From: Symbiodinium kawagutii
Taxonomy: Eukaryota; Sar; Dinophyceae; Suessiales; Symbiodiniaceae
Assembly (NCBI GenBank): GCA_009767595.1
Contig: VSDK01014135.1
Location: 1-64,000, forward strand
Length of the DNA: 64,000 bases
Reading direction: 5' to 3'
Shown here piece by piece: positions 1-11,906 of this stretch. Made by a program: the position numbers and the translations under genes. Position 1 is the stretch's first letter, and each line of letters starts with the position of its first letter. Under the pieces are notes generated by a model. The model did no database searches and was not told the origin of the DNA. It was given only the letters and a program-made list of their open reading frames with translations.

Positions 1-132
1 TCCTCTTTTCCAGGGGTCGGCGGCAGGGGGCGGTAGCCCTTAAATTATTACCATCATTTACTCTTTAATATATGGTATTCATATGTATTCTCCCACTCTA
101 CATGTCGTATATATCAACTTTGATATGGTACT

Positions 133-330
133 ATATGGCTGTGAGTCAAAAGCCCGTACCCCTGGTTCCCCGATCATTAACCATGGTTTTCCCTATAGTC
201 TGTTGGTTATTATCCTCCACTATTCATGGTTAATATTGACCCAGCTCGCCATATATAGCTGGTCTATCCCCTAGTCTTGTTTGTTATTATCCCCTATTAT
301 CAACCATTAACCAGCTACTTAATCACAGCC
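133..330 (-). mobile_element. MITE-like family A copy 1
   Basis: Short element whose ends match ATATGGCTRTGGGTCAA in inverted orientation, with the shared core (CCCCTGGTTCCCC, TTTTCCCTATAG). The right part, after the second TIR near 254, adds the long-copy module rich in CCCTATTATCAACC. No coding capacity. Strand is given as the orientation in which the element ends ...TTGACCCACAGCCATAT. Confidence 0.6.
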
Positions 331-426
331 ATATCAACCACATATGGTACTATATCATGATGAAGTACTTCTTATGACATGGTGATGACCCATCGCCATG
401 TCACGTTTGCGCCCGCTCTCCCACAG

Positions 427-486
427 CTCACCACGTTGGCGACGGGACTGGCAACAGGACTTGGTCCGGTCCTGGCGAAGGTCAAG
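427..486 (+). CDS. Putative internal exon, 20 codons
   Basis: A GC-rich 60-bp island bounded by a good acceptor (CTCTCCCACAG) and donor (AAG|GTGAGG). It is open in phase 0 on the plus strand, reading LTTLATGLATGLGPVLAKVK, and also open in another plus frame. The reverse strand has a competing pair (TTCGCCAG acceptor, GTGAGC donor), so the strand is tentative. Product unknown. Confidence 0.3.
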
Positions 487-539
487 GTGAGGGTGGGTGA
501 AACAAAAATCATGGACATTTTCGATCATATGTATATATC

Positions 540-620
540 ACTATAAATATGTAAATATGAATAAATCAATAAATAAATAAATAAATATGAATATAAGTAT
601 ATATATATATATATATTTTT
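540..620. repeat. AAAT/AT simple repeat
   Basis: Low-complexity run of AAAT units followed by an alternating AT tract. No gene signal. Confidence 0.8.
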
Positions 621-950
621 ATTATTTCTAAAAACCAAATAAATTGATCATCCATGTCGTTTTGAACATGCTCGTTTGACACACATTAATATAGTTGACT
701 GCAATCAAACTTGCAAGCAATAATTTGCTTGAAACAATAGTTGGATATAGAGCAAATACACAAACTGTTGCTGAAAAACCAAGATAGGACACAACACTGC
801 CCCCTGACCGCTCAGGGAACCACCAGCCTGCACAGACGAAAATGTTGAAGCCTATGCAACACTAAAGTCTATGGAAGGTGGCGGTGATAATTGCTGATGA
901 TGCTTTGGCATTAGAACATACGATTGTTTCATATATGTTTAGTGAGGTAA

Positions 951-1072
951 TATTTGGCTGTGGGTCAAAACCCCGTACCCCTGGTTCCCCTATCATTAGC
1001 CATTGTTTTCCCTATTATTGGTTGGTCATCCCCCTTATAATTGGTTGGCTAATATTGACCCATAGCCATATA
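951..1072 (-). mobile_element. MITE-like family A copy 2
   Basis: About 120 bp between inverted ends (ATTTGGCTGTGGGTCAAA at left, ATTGACCCATAGCCATAT at right). The CCCCTGGTTCCCC core is shared with the other family A copies. Noncoding. Confidence 0.65.
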
Positions 1073-1213
1073 GTTGGTATATATCCTCGTTCATTGTTAG
1101 TTGATATCCTCCATTCTTAACCATTTAGTGAGGTAATATTTGAACAATTCTTCAAACATCATGTCTGAATGAAAAAAAACATCATCTCGCCATTGCTCAG
1201 GGACAAATCCCAC

Positions 1214-1316
1214 CTGCTTGGGTCATGACCTTGTCTGGTCGTCACGATGGTTTCATCACACACCAGTTCAGTCAAGTCAAAGCAAGCCATGCTTCGCATA
1301 GGACCAGCGACTATGT
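1214..1316 (-). CDS. Putative internal exon (strand tentative)
   Basis: Minus-strand open stretch between ATAATAG and AGCAG|GTGGGA with 33 full codons, including ACFDLTELVCDETIVTTRQG. The opposite strand is also open with a CATTGCTCAG acceptor, reading GQIPPAWVMTLSGRHDGF, so orientation is uncertain. Surrounding DNA is AT-rich and repetitive, which makes this island stand out. No family recognised. Confidence 0.3.
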
Positions 1317-2329
1317 CTATTATAATTACCAACCAGCGATCCAACAATGGTAAATAGTGATACGAGTTGATAGTTGGTTCTTATTAATCATAGTAATGAT
1401 AATTGCTATTATTTAATAAAGATTGGTTCATAGCTGGTTCATTTATCGAGTATTTGCATCAACTATCAACCAACTTGTGGCATGCTTTCGGGTTGATAGT
1501 TGGTGACACGCAAACCAGTCATCCAGTCCGTCGCTGCCATTGATTATCATCAACCAATGATTTTAAAGCCAGCTATGATTATCGATGGTTAGGTTAATGG
1601 TACATATTTCTAGATCATCGGTGGTTGATCATCAATCATCGTATCTTACCACCGTGACCGCAAGCTTTCTATGACCAACAGTGTATCAGTTGACTATGTA
1701 TAAGCATCGCTTGATCATGATTTATGATATATCAACCAGCAGTTGACAAACAGCAGTTCGTCATTAGGGGAATGGCTCAAAAATTGGGAATCGCTAGTTC
1801 GGCGGCGATTTATAGGTATGCTTCATGCCATATTGGTACTGACAGGTGATCATCGCAAACTCGTGGCTTACTAGTCATTCACCAGTTGGTATCAACATAT
1901 TTGGGGGGTGTGTTGGAATAGAGGACCCCCCAAAATGGATCGTCTATTACTAAAAATGACTGAAAAAAATATCACTGTCAGCACTTGAGTTGCTGGAGTC
2001 CTATTAATAAACGTGTTAATAGTTGCTGGAGTTGATAGGCCAACTAATACTTTGCTGTCAATCATTGTGTCAAGAATGGTGTACCCCAGAATTGGTGGGT
2101 TTTGTAGTATTCACCGCTCCTGTTGGATCAAACCCACATGTTGCTGGTTTTTACAAATCATGATAATATAATAGTAGTGGAGATAGTAGTGGAATGTAGT
2201 GGAGATTTAACATATTTTGATGGTTTCTCAATAATGATTAATTATTATTGCTTAAATCTCCACTACTTTCTCCACTACTATTATATTATGTTAATCACTG
2301 CTGTTAGTAGTCGAGATCATCACAGCAGC

Positions 2330-2475
2330 AGTGTCAGTGTCACCTGGTCCAGCGGCTACCCGTCGTTGGCGGCGGAACACGACTCGACTCGACGACCCGC
2401 TGAGTACGCGCGCTCTCCTGGTGGCCCTGGAGAAGTCCTGGTGAAACGAGGGCGACGCCGCGCATGCGGCGTGAC
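2330..2475. CDS. GC-rich exon-like island
   Basis: About 145 bp of strongly GC-rich sequence inside AT-rich repeats. Plus strand: acceptor-like GGTCCAG, then an open frame containing NTTRLDDPLSTRALLVALEK, then GTGAAA. Minus strand: TTTCACCAG acceptor and CAG|GTGACA donor, also open. Probably an exon of an unknown gene; strand unresolved. Confidence 0.3.
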
Positions 2476-2490
2476 CGATGGAGTTATATT

Positions 2491-2543
2491 AGGGTGGTTC
2501 TCAAGCCATGGTTGGTCAATGATTATGACTTGAGAAACACCCA
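2491..2543. mobile_element. Family B hairpin, short copy
   Basis: 53-bp palindrome-like unit beginning GGTGGTTCTCAAG and ending CTTGAGAAACACC. It is a minimal version of the family B ends found across the window. Confidence 0.5.
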
Positions 2544-2682
2544 TATGACTGGTCAACTAACTATGGTTAGTTAACCCATAACCATAACTATGGTTAATTA
2601 CTATCAATGGTTATATGACTTGATATGGAGTTATGCTATATGGGTGTAACTCGATCATTAACCATTGATAGTAATTAACCAT

Positions 2683-2776
2683 AGTTATATGGGAACCCCA
2701 AAATGGTTGGTTTATTGCTATAAATGGTTGATGATCGATGATCCTGGGGTACCCCCCATTTTGAGAAACCACCATA
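2683..2776. mobile_element. MITE-like family B copy
   Basis: Ends in CCCCATTTTGAGAAACCACCATAT with a shortened left end (TATATGGGAACCCC). The interior contains the family motif AATGGTTGGTTTATTGCTAT. Confidence 0.55.
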
Positions 2777-3454
2777 TACAGAGCAGCGGTGGACAGTCAT
2801 TGACCCTGTAACTGACCAACAGTGGTAACCATTGTGAATTTTAAGAGTGTACCAACAGTGGAGTAATTCCTACTGGTTACTACTGTTGGTCAATACGAGT
2901 TGGGTAATATTCAGAATAGTTGGTCAATACTAGTTGGTCAAAAATAGTTGCTCAATAATACTTGATGATGGAATGGTTGATAGCTCATGCTTGCTAATGC
3001 TGGCTCCTAATGGTTAAAAAACCATGGTTGATAATTAAATGGTTTCTACCGTTGATTACTAATATTGGGCAATGGTGAATAACAACTTTGGTGAATAGTG
3101 GATCATAGCCGATGCTTATTATGCTGGTTAATGGTTGAAAAAAGGCGTGGTTGAAAAAAGGCGATAAGCAACAAAAAGAATGGAACCACTGATGATTAGT
3201 GGTATCTGACAGGTTCATATGATGGCAAACTACTGGTTGATAAGGGTCAACAACCAATGGTTGATAAGCTGGGAAATGGCTGATGAAAAGGGAGAACAAA
3301 TATGGGTGCGCTTAACATCCCATGGTTGATGAGCTGGTTCATGATGGATATTCGTTGCGCATAACCAACAAGAACAGGGGATTTACCAATCATCCAAGAA
3401 ATGGTTAAAAGAACAGCCTGACAAAGGTTCTGAAATTGGTATGGGATTTTTATA

Positions 3455-3525
3455 CACCAGAGTACCATAGTTTTGACCCACAGCCATATGAACTTTTGAC
3501 CCACAGCCATAGTTTTGACCCACAA
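3455..3525 (+). repeat. Triplicated family A terminus
   Basis: TTTTGACCCACAGCCAT occurs twice, followed by TTTTGACCCACAAG. This is the conserved end of family A, repeated in tandem without the rest of the element. Confidence 0.55.
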
Positions 3526-3540
3526 GAGAAACCTGTATAT

Positions 3541-3632
3541 ACTTATCTATCGATCTATCTACCTATCTATCCATCAATCTATCTATCCATCACTCTATCT
3601 ATCCATCAATCTATGAACCTATCAATCTATAT
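3541..3632. repeat. CTAT-type simple repeat
   Basis: Degenerate tetranucleotide tract (ATCTATC, CATCAATCTATC). No gene signal. Confidence 0.8.
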
Positions 3633-3833
3633 GGAAATGATTGAGATTGATCAACATTTCAAAATATTATACTGTATCCGAGGACAAACATGTATATATA
3701 TATATATGTATAAACATCGTTGTATCTGAATTAATCATTGTATATATAGACAGAAATATGAGTCAAGAATTGACTATTTGACCAACAACGATCAACCATG
3801 ATCAGCCATCACTGCTTCACAGCAACTGTCTAG

Positions 3834-3981
3834 CCCCTGGTTTTCGGTGCTTACCTATGAGAAATTGAGCGGTTTGGGTGTGGGGCAGACTATAAATGAT
3901 GTCCCTCTGGGGAAAGTCCTGGAATCACTGTGGTCACCAAGTGGCCTTGCTCGCAAACTGCTGAAAGAGGAGGATGTGCTG
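3834..3981 (+). CDS. Putative internal exon, 49 codons
   Basis: Plus-strand exon model: acceptor CAACTGTCTAG, one leading base, 49 open codons, then an almost perfect donor (GCTG|GTAAGTTGAG). The peptide starts PWFSVLTYEKLSGLGVGQTI and ends in a charged helical stretch, LARKLLKEEDVL, before the donor. On the reverse strand the best acceptor/donor pair runs into stop codons, so plus is preferred. Product not recognised. Confidence 0.45.
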
Positions 3982-3999
3982 GTAAGTTGAGATTCCCGT

Positions 4000-4920
4000 A
4001 AATAGATTAGGCTCAACATGACCTGTCAGCATCATTGGCCGTGGACCGATTTTGCATCCGTTCTTGCTCTCAAAACTCAACAATGGGGTCTCAGATCATG
4101 AAAACAATCACTGCTCTTCTACCAGGACATGCGGTGACAAGGACATATTATCATGAAATATCCACATTTGTGGCTTCACAAAGAGCCGGATCCACCCGAA
4201 ATGACTTCTCATGCTGGCACGGGATGAATGACTTGGGGTAAGATGTGCACCATGGATACACCACCAACCTGACTGTCGCTTGAAGACCGGCGAGGAATTG
4301 TCGTGGGAAAAGAGCAGGTCAGACTCTGCCCTAGGCCCTAGGCTTCCAGTTCCCTATGGGATAGGATACCTGTGGGATGGCTAGTGCAGCCTGACTAGGC
4401 AACAACTGCTTGGAACACATCTACGCAAACTGCGGTCCTCTTGCATCGCAGGCACCATTTCGTTTCGGCAACGGGCAATCTCCCAAACGGGGCGGCTAAA
4501 TCAATTCACTCAATGATCTTTACCGGCTGTGTATGAATGCTGGATGGAAGAATGTTGGCTTAATGATGGTTTCTGGTGGAATCATTACTCGATTCGGAAA
4601 GCCACCAACCTTGTTGAGGGCACACCATATTCGCTTCGGACAATTTGTGAAACAGGATCACCTGAAATGTGCCAGAAATCAATCTAGATTGCTCTACCTA
4701 TACACAGGCACTGTTGACAAAGTATCTGAGTGAACATGTATCCGGCTTATGCAGTTCCAACAAGATTCATCACTTTGTGAAGTGAACACATCTACGAAGT
4801 TCTACCCTTGAGCAAATGCCAACTGCCAGCGTGCACTGTTCGCTGGCGATGAGGATTGGGGCGCAACTGAATTTTGTGGAAAAGAGCCTTCGATCCCGTC
4901 CGCTGTTTTGAGTGCCATGG
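4000..4920. other. Complex sequence, no firm gene
   Basis: Unlike its neighbours this ~0.9-kb stretch is not simple repeat. A plus frame at 4035-4241 is open and ends near a GTAAGATG donor, and another at 4533-4733 is open. Short near-repeats occur inside (GAACACATCTACG at about 4415 and 4784; ATTCGCTTCGG/TTTCGTTTCGG). It could be exons or a decayed element. I cannot assign it. Confidence 0.25.
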
Positions 4921-5214
4921 TTAATGCAACAACAGCTGGTTGATGATTAACAAAACCATCGATGATTAAGAAAGCCCACTGCTTTCATACAAGCTTGGTT
5001 TGTTAACCATCAACCCACTGGTTAATGATGGTTAAACCCACTGGTTAACCATCACTCCATTATTTCAGCTTCGATGATTAACAAGCAACAATCTTCCTGA
5101 ACTTGTGGTACTCCCACATCGAGTGCTTGTCGACTCATGGTTCCCCAGCAAGCTGCCGAAGGACCGACACTCTGGCAATCAAACTTGTTGTGGAAAAAAA
5201 TGCATCTGGTTGCT

Positions 5215-5340
5215 ACAATGTGGGCCCCCAAAAGGTTGACTAAGTTGATTCATCAGTAGGCTAACTACTAGTTATGGTAGACGTATAACCATAGTTAAAT
5301 GGCTTATTAACCAACTGATGACTAGGAGGGCCCAGCTTGT
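5215..5340. mobile_element. MITE-like family C copy 1
   Basis: Starts ACAATGTGGGCCCCC and ends AGGAGGGCCCAGCTTGT, imperfect inverted repeats. The core ACTACTAGTTATGGTAGA..TATAACCATAGTTAAATGG recurs at 33.07 and 34.33 kb. Confidence 0.6.
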
Positions 5341-5352
5341 ATGTTTGATTAC

Positions 5353-5611
5353 CGGAGAGTAATGACCTCCTCATGAGCCCGTCGCAGTTGCGTGACGACT
5401 CATCCCGAGCAGTGCGCTTAGCTTGCGCATCGGCCAGTTTTGGAGGTACATATATGGCTCCATGGAGCATCTGGGTCATGGAAACTGCGGAGTTATTGGA
5501 CTCCAAAGGCCATGATTTGGGATGCTTCCAGTCTTTCTTGATGCCGAATGTTCGAAATCTAAGCATCGCCCACATCGGCAGCACTGAAAACAGCCTGCTG
5601 AAGAGGATCAG
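5353..5611 (-). CDS. Putative internal exon, 86 codons
   Basis: Minus-strand exon with a strong polypyrimidine acceptor (CATGTTTTTTCCAG) at 5612 and a donor CTCTCCG|GTAATC. It is open for 86 codons plus one base. It begins LILFSRLFSVLPMWAMLRF, a possible membrane-type hydrophobic segment, and ends in a polar stretch containing YVPPKLADAQAKRTARDES. The plus strand is also open here for about 88 codons but with weaker splice sites. Product unknown. Confidence 0.45.
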
Positions 5612-5700
5612 CTGGAAAAAACATGTTTCAACCATTTGATTTCTGTAATCCGTAGATCCATCAAAACAAATCAAATTGGCTTGTTGAGTCTGCCATCTTC

Positions 5701-5901
5701 CTAAGGTCGAGCTTTCGAATCCAACAACGGACCCTGAACATCCCAAGGGGCATCCCAAGGGGCATCCCCCGGGGCATCTCCCAGGCATCCCCGCTTGGTA
5801 TAGCTCCGTTGTCGGTACTTCTCCAGGCTCCTGGGGAGCGGCGGCACCTTTGCTGCTCCGCTGAACTGCGGCAGGGAGAGCAAGCACAGCCGCATCCATG
5901 C
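5701..5901 (-). CDS. Putative exon with GDAPWD repeats
   Basis: Minus-strand frame open from a CTACCAAG acceptor-like site for 66 codons to a stop, including LLSLPQFSGAAKVPPLPRSL. The C-terminal part encodes repeated GDAP/WDAP units from a ~13-bp tandem repeat (GGGGCATCCCAAG, about 5745-5795). A possible donor (GGAGAA|GTACCG) lies inside, so the repeat part may be intronic. The plus strand is also open. Confidence 0.3.
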   Translation of the reverse strand, partial: AWMRLCLLSLPQFSGAAKVPPLPRSLEKYRQRSYTKRGCLGDAPGDAPWDAPWDVQGPLLDSKARP

Positions 5902-6553
5902 CTTGGTAGCGATGATGCAGCCAGCTGGCTGAACCGTTCACCGGGTGAACTTGACCATTCACCATGGTTTAATGCTGGTGGCACCATGGTTCCATGGTGA
6001 TGGTTTTATGATGTTGATTCATGGTTTAAGGCATGAATGTTGGTGATGCTTTTAATGATGGTGGTTTTCATCACTTCAAGTACAGAGAAATGGCATATGT
6101 TATACAGCGATGCACACTTTTTTCGGGTTGGTTTTCAGCTATTCCCAGTTCATCAAGTGTTAAAGCTCGTGCTGTCAGCCCAATCATTGAAAACTCATGG
6201 CTATGCACCAGTCTCCATCATAGGTTAACAATTGATCGACACCTGGACAAAGTCATCACAACCTGGGGCAAATCGGCCAGCTGGTATGGAATCAACATTG
6301 ATTATTCACCAAGTTTTTTCAATTTGCATCATTAAGGGCCCCGTAGCTACTCACATCCACCACTGGATTTGTAGAACTGTTGGGATATCGCGAAATTGGA
6401 TGGTGCTTTGACTCTCTCGCTCGCCACTGTTCAACCTGGCGCATCACTTGTGGCACTTGTTTCATAGCCACCATGGAGTGGTGAAGTCAGAATTCACGTT
6501 TCATCATAGCCTGAATTAATTCATCCAGAAGGCTATTGTACGTGCGGAGTTTT

Positions 6554-6726
6554 TCAACCAACCAAGTTTTTCAACCAACCAACCAATCAACCAGGAACCA
6601 ATCAACCAATCCACCAATCCACCAACCAACCAATCAACCAGGCACCAATCAAGCAATCAACCAATCAATCAATCAACCAATGAACCAGGAACCAGGAACC
6701 AATCAGCCAATCAACCAATCAACCAG
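6554..6726. repeat. CAACCAAT-type simple repeat
   Basis: Degenerate run of CAACCAAT, CAATCAAC and CCAGGAACC units. It yields spurious Asn/Gln/Thr-rich open frames. Confidence 0.8.
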
Positions 6727-6751
6727 GACAGCCAGGCTGCCAAGTGTTCAG

Positions 6752-7186
6752 CATTGGTCTGCATCTCATGAAATGCATCGCTAGCACCATCAAGGCTCAC
6801 TGCGCTCTCCTGGGACACCGTTGGACTAGGCCCTTGGTCATGACACCAGGAGTGGTACTCACAGGGATGGGTCCACGTGTTGTTTGGAATGAGACCGAGG
6901 TAACCATTGACTACGGAGCAGCCGTAACAAAGAAACTTCAAGGGTCAAAATCTCGAGGTACTGTAGACATACCATAAATTACCAAAATAGTCCATGTTGG
7001 GACATTGACCTGCCGATGGTTTGGGTGGTTGGAATCACAATAGTGTCACGGGATAGAGGGAAAATGGACCTTGGAATTCCTACCGATAACCGTCCATCAC
7101 AAGGAGTTCGGATACCGACTATTTCACCGAGACACAGGACGGCCGCGTGCGACATCGAACTTCCTCATAGCTCAAGTAGTTCCCAG
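6752..7186 (+). CDS. Two-exon gene fragment, unknown product
   Basis: Exon 1 is 6752-6957 (acceptor CCAAGTGTTCAG; one base, 68 codons, one base) and ends TCTCGAG|GTACTG. Exon 2 is 7044-7186 (acceptor ATCACAATAG; two bases, 47 codons) and ends TTCCCAG|GTCCAG. The 86-bp intron joins phase 1 to phase 1 without a stop. The peptide contains GMGPRVVWNETEVTIDYGAA and then SRDRGKMDLGIPTDNRPSQG. No family recognised. Both ends continue into flanking introns. Confidence 0.4.
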
Positions 7187-7354
7187 GTCCAGCAATAACA
7201 GGTAGTAATTTAGTATAATTTAGTAGTATAACACCACCTTACACCACCCTGCCGTCTGCTACGGATTCCCATGAGTCGCAACCTCCCAGCTGGTGTCGCT
7301 CAGCAAATCCCTAAAGATGTCATAAACAAGAGGAACAATCAAAGAGTTAAATTA

Positions 7355-7505
7355 TTCAATCGATCATTGATGATCATTGATTGATCATTGATGACCATTG
7401 ATGATCATTGATTGATCATTGATTGATTGATTGATCATTAATTGATTGATCATTGATTGATTGATTGATTGATTGATTGATCATTGATTGATCATTGGTG
7501 ATCAT
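7355..7505. repeat. TGATTGAT/TGATCAT repeat
   Basis: Interspersed TGATTGAT and TGATCAT units, self-complementary in places. Noncoding. Confidence 0.85.
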
Positions 7506-8500
7506 AACTGCAAACCAGTTATCGATGGCAAACAAGATAATTTATCATGGTTGTGATTTTTCTTATCCTCTGCATGGAATCAGCGAATACCTTCAACACC
7601 AGTGAAAACATGATCATGAACCCGATCACCATCTTCAAAGCATTGATCTAGCCAGTACGAACCGAGACAATTCCGTCTAGTAAATATCGACAAGCATGAG
7701 TAAGCAGGTGTCTTATCGACCTGTTGGTAACTTCTGGTCCTGAGCACCCATCATCAAGCTCAACCATTTCCAATGGCTTATTGAAGCATTGATCAATCAC
7801 TTAAAATCACATCATGCTGTATCAACCACTCTAGTGGCACTGCCGTTATGATTACTATTATTACTGTCATGAACACTGTACGAGCCAGGACTAACTAACC
7901 AAATTTGCTAAATTGATTATCTTGCCTACCACTTTGAGTGTATAGCAGTCATTGACGACGCTATTTCAATTTCACGATCTGTATTGAACTAACTATTGTC
8001 AACCATGTTCAAAACCTCAGTTGACCACTATATGCCAATTGATCACTACAACCCTTTTACTCCTTATCAAATCATCACCTTAGGAAGTTCCAGTTTCACG
8101 AGTCAGAACCCATCATGCCAATGATAAACCATCATTAATCAATCATTGACCATCATCCAGTAATCTTTGACCATCACCAACCATCATCAACCATCTGAAA
8201 GTCATCATTGACCATCAAAAACCATCATAAGCAAAAACTATCCGCATGAACATCATCAACCCGAACCATTCTTCACCCCGTATTAGTCGTCAAGACTAAA
8301 CACTGTTAACAATCTTCAATCCTCATGAGCGCCCAGCACATCACTACATTCATCATGGTGACTATCTTTCGGCAGTAACCATGATGAATGATGATACCAC
8401 AGATTGACCATACTGGACAATCACTAATCATTAGCCATGATTAGCTGAATCTGTATCTTATGACCATAGCTACCATTGACAGTAATTTGTCTACTTATTA
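7506..8500. other. AT-rich intergenic or intronic DNA
   Basis: About 1 kb rich in scattered CATCA/AACCAT words. No exon-like island or element with clear ends was seen. Confidence 0.6.
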
Positions 8501-9870
8501 ACCAGATAGGTTATGACCTGCAAATACTGACCATTAATTGGTTTCTTAATCAACGATCTATTAATTCATCAACCATTAATCAACCATCATTATCAACCAT
8601 TGATTATTAACACATTAACACATTAACCATTAACCATGAACACATTGCCCATTAACCATTATCCATTATTATTAATTCACTAACCATCTTTCACACATAT
8701 TAACACTAATCATGACCATGATGAACTACAGTATGATCTGCAAATACTAACCATCAACCATTAACCACTTAAACCATTAACCATCATTATCACCATCCTA
8801 AATCAACCATTAATCAACCATCATTGTTAACCATCAATTGTTAACCATTAACACATTAACCATCAACCATTAACCATGAACACATTGCCCATTAACCATT
8901 ATCCATTATTATTAATTCACTAACCATCTTTCACACATATTAACACTAATCATGACCATGATGAACTACAGTATGATCTGCAAATACTAACCATCAACCA
9001 TTAACCACATTAACCATTAACCATCATTATCACCATCCTAAATCAACCATTAATCAACCATCATTGTTAACCATCAATTGTTAACCATTAACACATTAAC
9101 CATCAACCATTAACCATGAACACATTGCCCATTAACCATTATCCATTATTATTAATTCACTAACCATCTTTCACACATATTAACACTAATCATGACCATG
9201 ATGAACTACAGTATGATCTGCAAATACTAACCATCAACCATTAACCACTTAAACCATTAACCATCATTATCACCATCCTAAATCAACCATTAATCAACCA
9301 TCATTGTTAACCATCAATTATTAACCATTAACACATTAACCATTAACCATGAACACATTACCCATTAACCAGTTTTCCATTATTATTAATTCACTAACCA
9401 TCTTTCACACATATTAACACTAATCATGACCATGATGAACTACAGTATGATCTGCAAATACTAACCATCAACCATTAACCACATTAACCATTAACCATCA
9501 TTATCACCATCCTAAATCAACCATTAATCAACCATCATTGTTAACCATCAATTATTAACCATTAACACATTAACCATCAACCATTAACCATGAACACATT
9601 GCCCATTAACCATTATCCATTATTATTAATTCACTAACCATCTTTCACACATATTAACACTAATCATGACCATGATGAACTACAGTATGATCTGCAAATA
9701 CTAACCATCAACCATTAACCACTTAAACCATTAACCATCATTATCACCATCCTAAATCAACCATTAATCAACCATCATTGTTAACCATCAATTGTTAACC
9801 ATTAACACATTAACCATCAACCATTAACCATGAACACATTACCCATTAACCATTAACCATCTATTCATCA
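8500..9870. repeat. ~240-bp satellite array, ~5.5 copies
   Basis: Tandem array marked by GAACACATTGCCCATTAACC (last bases vary) at about 8638, 8878, 9118, 9351, 9592 and 9832, giving a ~240-bp period with one 7-bp deletion. A degenerate unit precedes it. Adjacent copies alternate between CCACTTAAACC and CCACATTAACC at the same position, suggesting a ~480-bp higher-order unit. Noncoding. Confidence 0.9.
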
Positions 9871-9956
9871 ACCATTAATCAAGCATCACTATCAGCCATT
9901 AACTATTAATTAACAATTAACCATTTACCATCATTAACCATTACCCAATAACCAGC

Positions 9957-10092
9957 GCTACCATCCTTTCTATCCGTCCTTTCTCCCAAACGAGCCACGC
10001 GCTCCTCATAGACCTGCTGCACAAACCGCGCGTGTGCGCACGCGCGCTGTGACGATGGCCCGGGGTACGCCGAGGCCACACGGGCCATGGCC
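9957..10092 (-). CDS. GC-rich exon-like island
   Basis: GC-rich island just after the satellite. The minus frame after a CGGCCACCAG acceptor is open and contains RFVQQVYEERVARLGERTDR, a helical-looking stretch, with a GTAGCG donor near 9957. Plus frames are partly open too. Product unknown; strand moderately supported. Confidence 0.3.
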
Positions 10093-10141
10093 TGGTGGCC
10101 GGTGGTTGATTGAAGGGCCGGTGGGTGATGTTGGAAGGATG

Positions 10142-10248
10142 GTACCCATGGTTAATGATGGTTAATGATGGTTAATGATGGTTAATGATGGTTAATGATG
10201 GTTAATGATGGTTAATGATGGTTAGTGATGGTTAGTGATGGTTGATGA
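10142..10248. repeat. 10-bp tandem repeat (ATGGTTAATG)
   Basis: About ten head-to-tail copies of ATGGTTAATG, the last ones diverged to GTTAGTGATG and GTTGATGATG. Confidence 0.9.
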
Positions 10249-10879
10249 TGGAAGTACTTAATAATGATTGACCATCATACGATTCATAATTTATAATGAT
10301 TCATGTAAATCAATCTTGATCAATTAAACCATGGTCAATGATGGTTAGTGATGGTTACTCTAAGGGTGATAGTTAATCTAAGTAATTGGCTAATTAATAA
10401 TGATTAAGCATGACATGACTAAGTGAAACAGGTAGTTCATGATGGGATTAACCAGGGTCAACATGATCAACCATCAAATGGTGAATTAATCTAAGTACTC
10501 AATCATGATTAACCATTAGATGGTGATTGACCTACTTCAACAGGTAGTTCATGATGGGATTAACGAGGGTAAGTACCATTTAAGATCATCATGGATCAAG
10601 GAGTGATGATTGGTTAACTATTAACAATGGTGAATGATCATGAACTATTGATTATAAGAGGGTAAATGACAAAGTGATCCAATGGCCAACTTAGTTGACC
10701 ATGGTGTTATAACCACAGCCAAACACCACTCAGTGCCAACGAGGATTCATAATAAGGTTCACAATGATATATATTTACAATCAAATGTGATGATGATTGC
10801 AAATAACGGCTGATGAATATACTAACCGTGCTTGATCATGATGAATGGTAGATGATGGTTGACAGTGGCAGGTCATGGC

Positions 10880-11220
10880 TTGTGGTTACTTGATGGTAGC
10901 AACAGCAACGGCAGGTTTCACAGATGGGATCGTTGCTTGACAGAACCAGCTACAAGTCTTGGTGCCTTTAGATCCCTTGCTAAAAGTCTAACTTTTAATA
11001 GCTTTATGGTAAATCAATCATATCCCAAAAAGCCGAACAAAAGCTAAGGTAATAGCTATGATCCACCCAGAAGTGTGAATATCTCAAGAGCACATGCCTT
11101 TGAGGAGGCTGTCAGCGGTACCATCCCCGCCGCTTGGTTCAGGCACCAGTAAACCAAGGGCCGCAAATGGCAGTGTGAATACCAACCAACAGTACTGCCA
11201 GCAGCGGTGCATCATAATGG
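10880..11220. CDS. Exon-like islands
   Basis: Two islands. At 11.10-11.21 kb the minus frame after CTGCTGGCAG is open (hydrophobic, LPFAALGLLVPEPSGGDGTA) to TGA, and the plus frame is also open. At 10.92-11.01 kb minus frames after ACTTTTAG run to nearby stops, which could be the 3' end of the minus-strand exon series at 11.8-13.0 kb. Evidence is weak and strand is uncertain. Confidence 0.25.
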
Positions 11221-11780
11221 GATTTTTGAACTATAGGATGTATGTGGAGAATGATGTTTCATGATGGTCAAGTTAGAATCCTTGTAGTCCAGCAACGTTA
11301 GTATTGTTTTAACCATGAAAGCCAGCTGTATTTTTTTTGGCAGGAAAACAAAACCTATGTCCATTGCTTTCTATTCAGAACTGCTCCGCACAAAGACTAT
11401 AGTTGACTAGAGATAATTGCACACATGATTGTACATGCATATGTGCTTTGACAATTACTCAACGGAAACACACATCTATAGACATTTACACAAATTCATA
11501 CATGCGGGTGTATGTATGTTTAAACATACTCAGGTGTAATTATGTGTGCGTATGCAACTATTCCAAGGCCGTCGTAGTGGACGAGTGTAAGTAGCTGGGG
11601 TAAAGGTTTTGTGCGCTCTTCTCAAACAGATTTGACTGGATGACTTCTTGTTCCATTGCCTCTTGCAAAAATAAATAAAATCTTTGTTTAGACACATACA
11701 TTGTCATAAATTGTTTCAAACGATAGAACTGACACACTAGATCTCGCTTGGTGACACATGAAAACAGATCAGAAGCACAC

Positions 11781-11906
11781 AGCCCTTTTCGCCGCGACTA
11801 CTTGGGACGTGGTCGTGTCTGCTCGTTGGTTGTACCATATCGTTGCACCACCGATCAACTTGAGCTTCCCAACGACCATGATGTAGTAGCGAACTGGAAA
11901 GGCCTT
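11781..11906 (-). CDS. Putative internal exon, 42 codons
   Basis: Minus-strand exon from a GAGGCACAG acceptor to GGGCT|GTGTGC, phase 0 to 0. The peptide contains VRYYIMVVGKLKLIGGATIW and ends in VVAAKRA, a convincing globular composition. It follows two further minus exons at 12.5-13.0 kb, and its phase agrees with the end of the 12515-12681 exon. The plus strand is also open here. Product unknown. Confidence 0.4.

Noticed and set aside
6536..6784. Asn/Gln-rich open frame
   Set aside because: Produced by the CAACCAAT repeat.
8500..9870. CRISPR-like or telomere-like array
   Set aside because: The 240-bp monomers are contiguous with no unique spacers, and the TTAACCAT words do not form a regular telomere unit.
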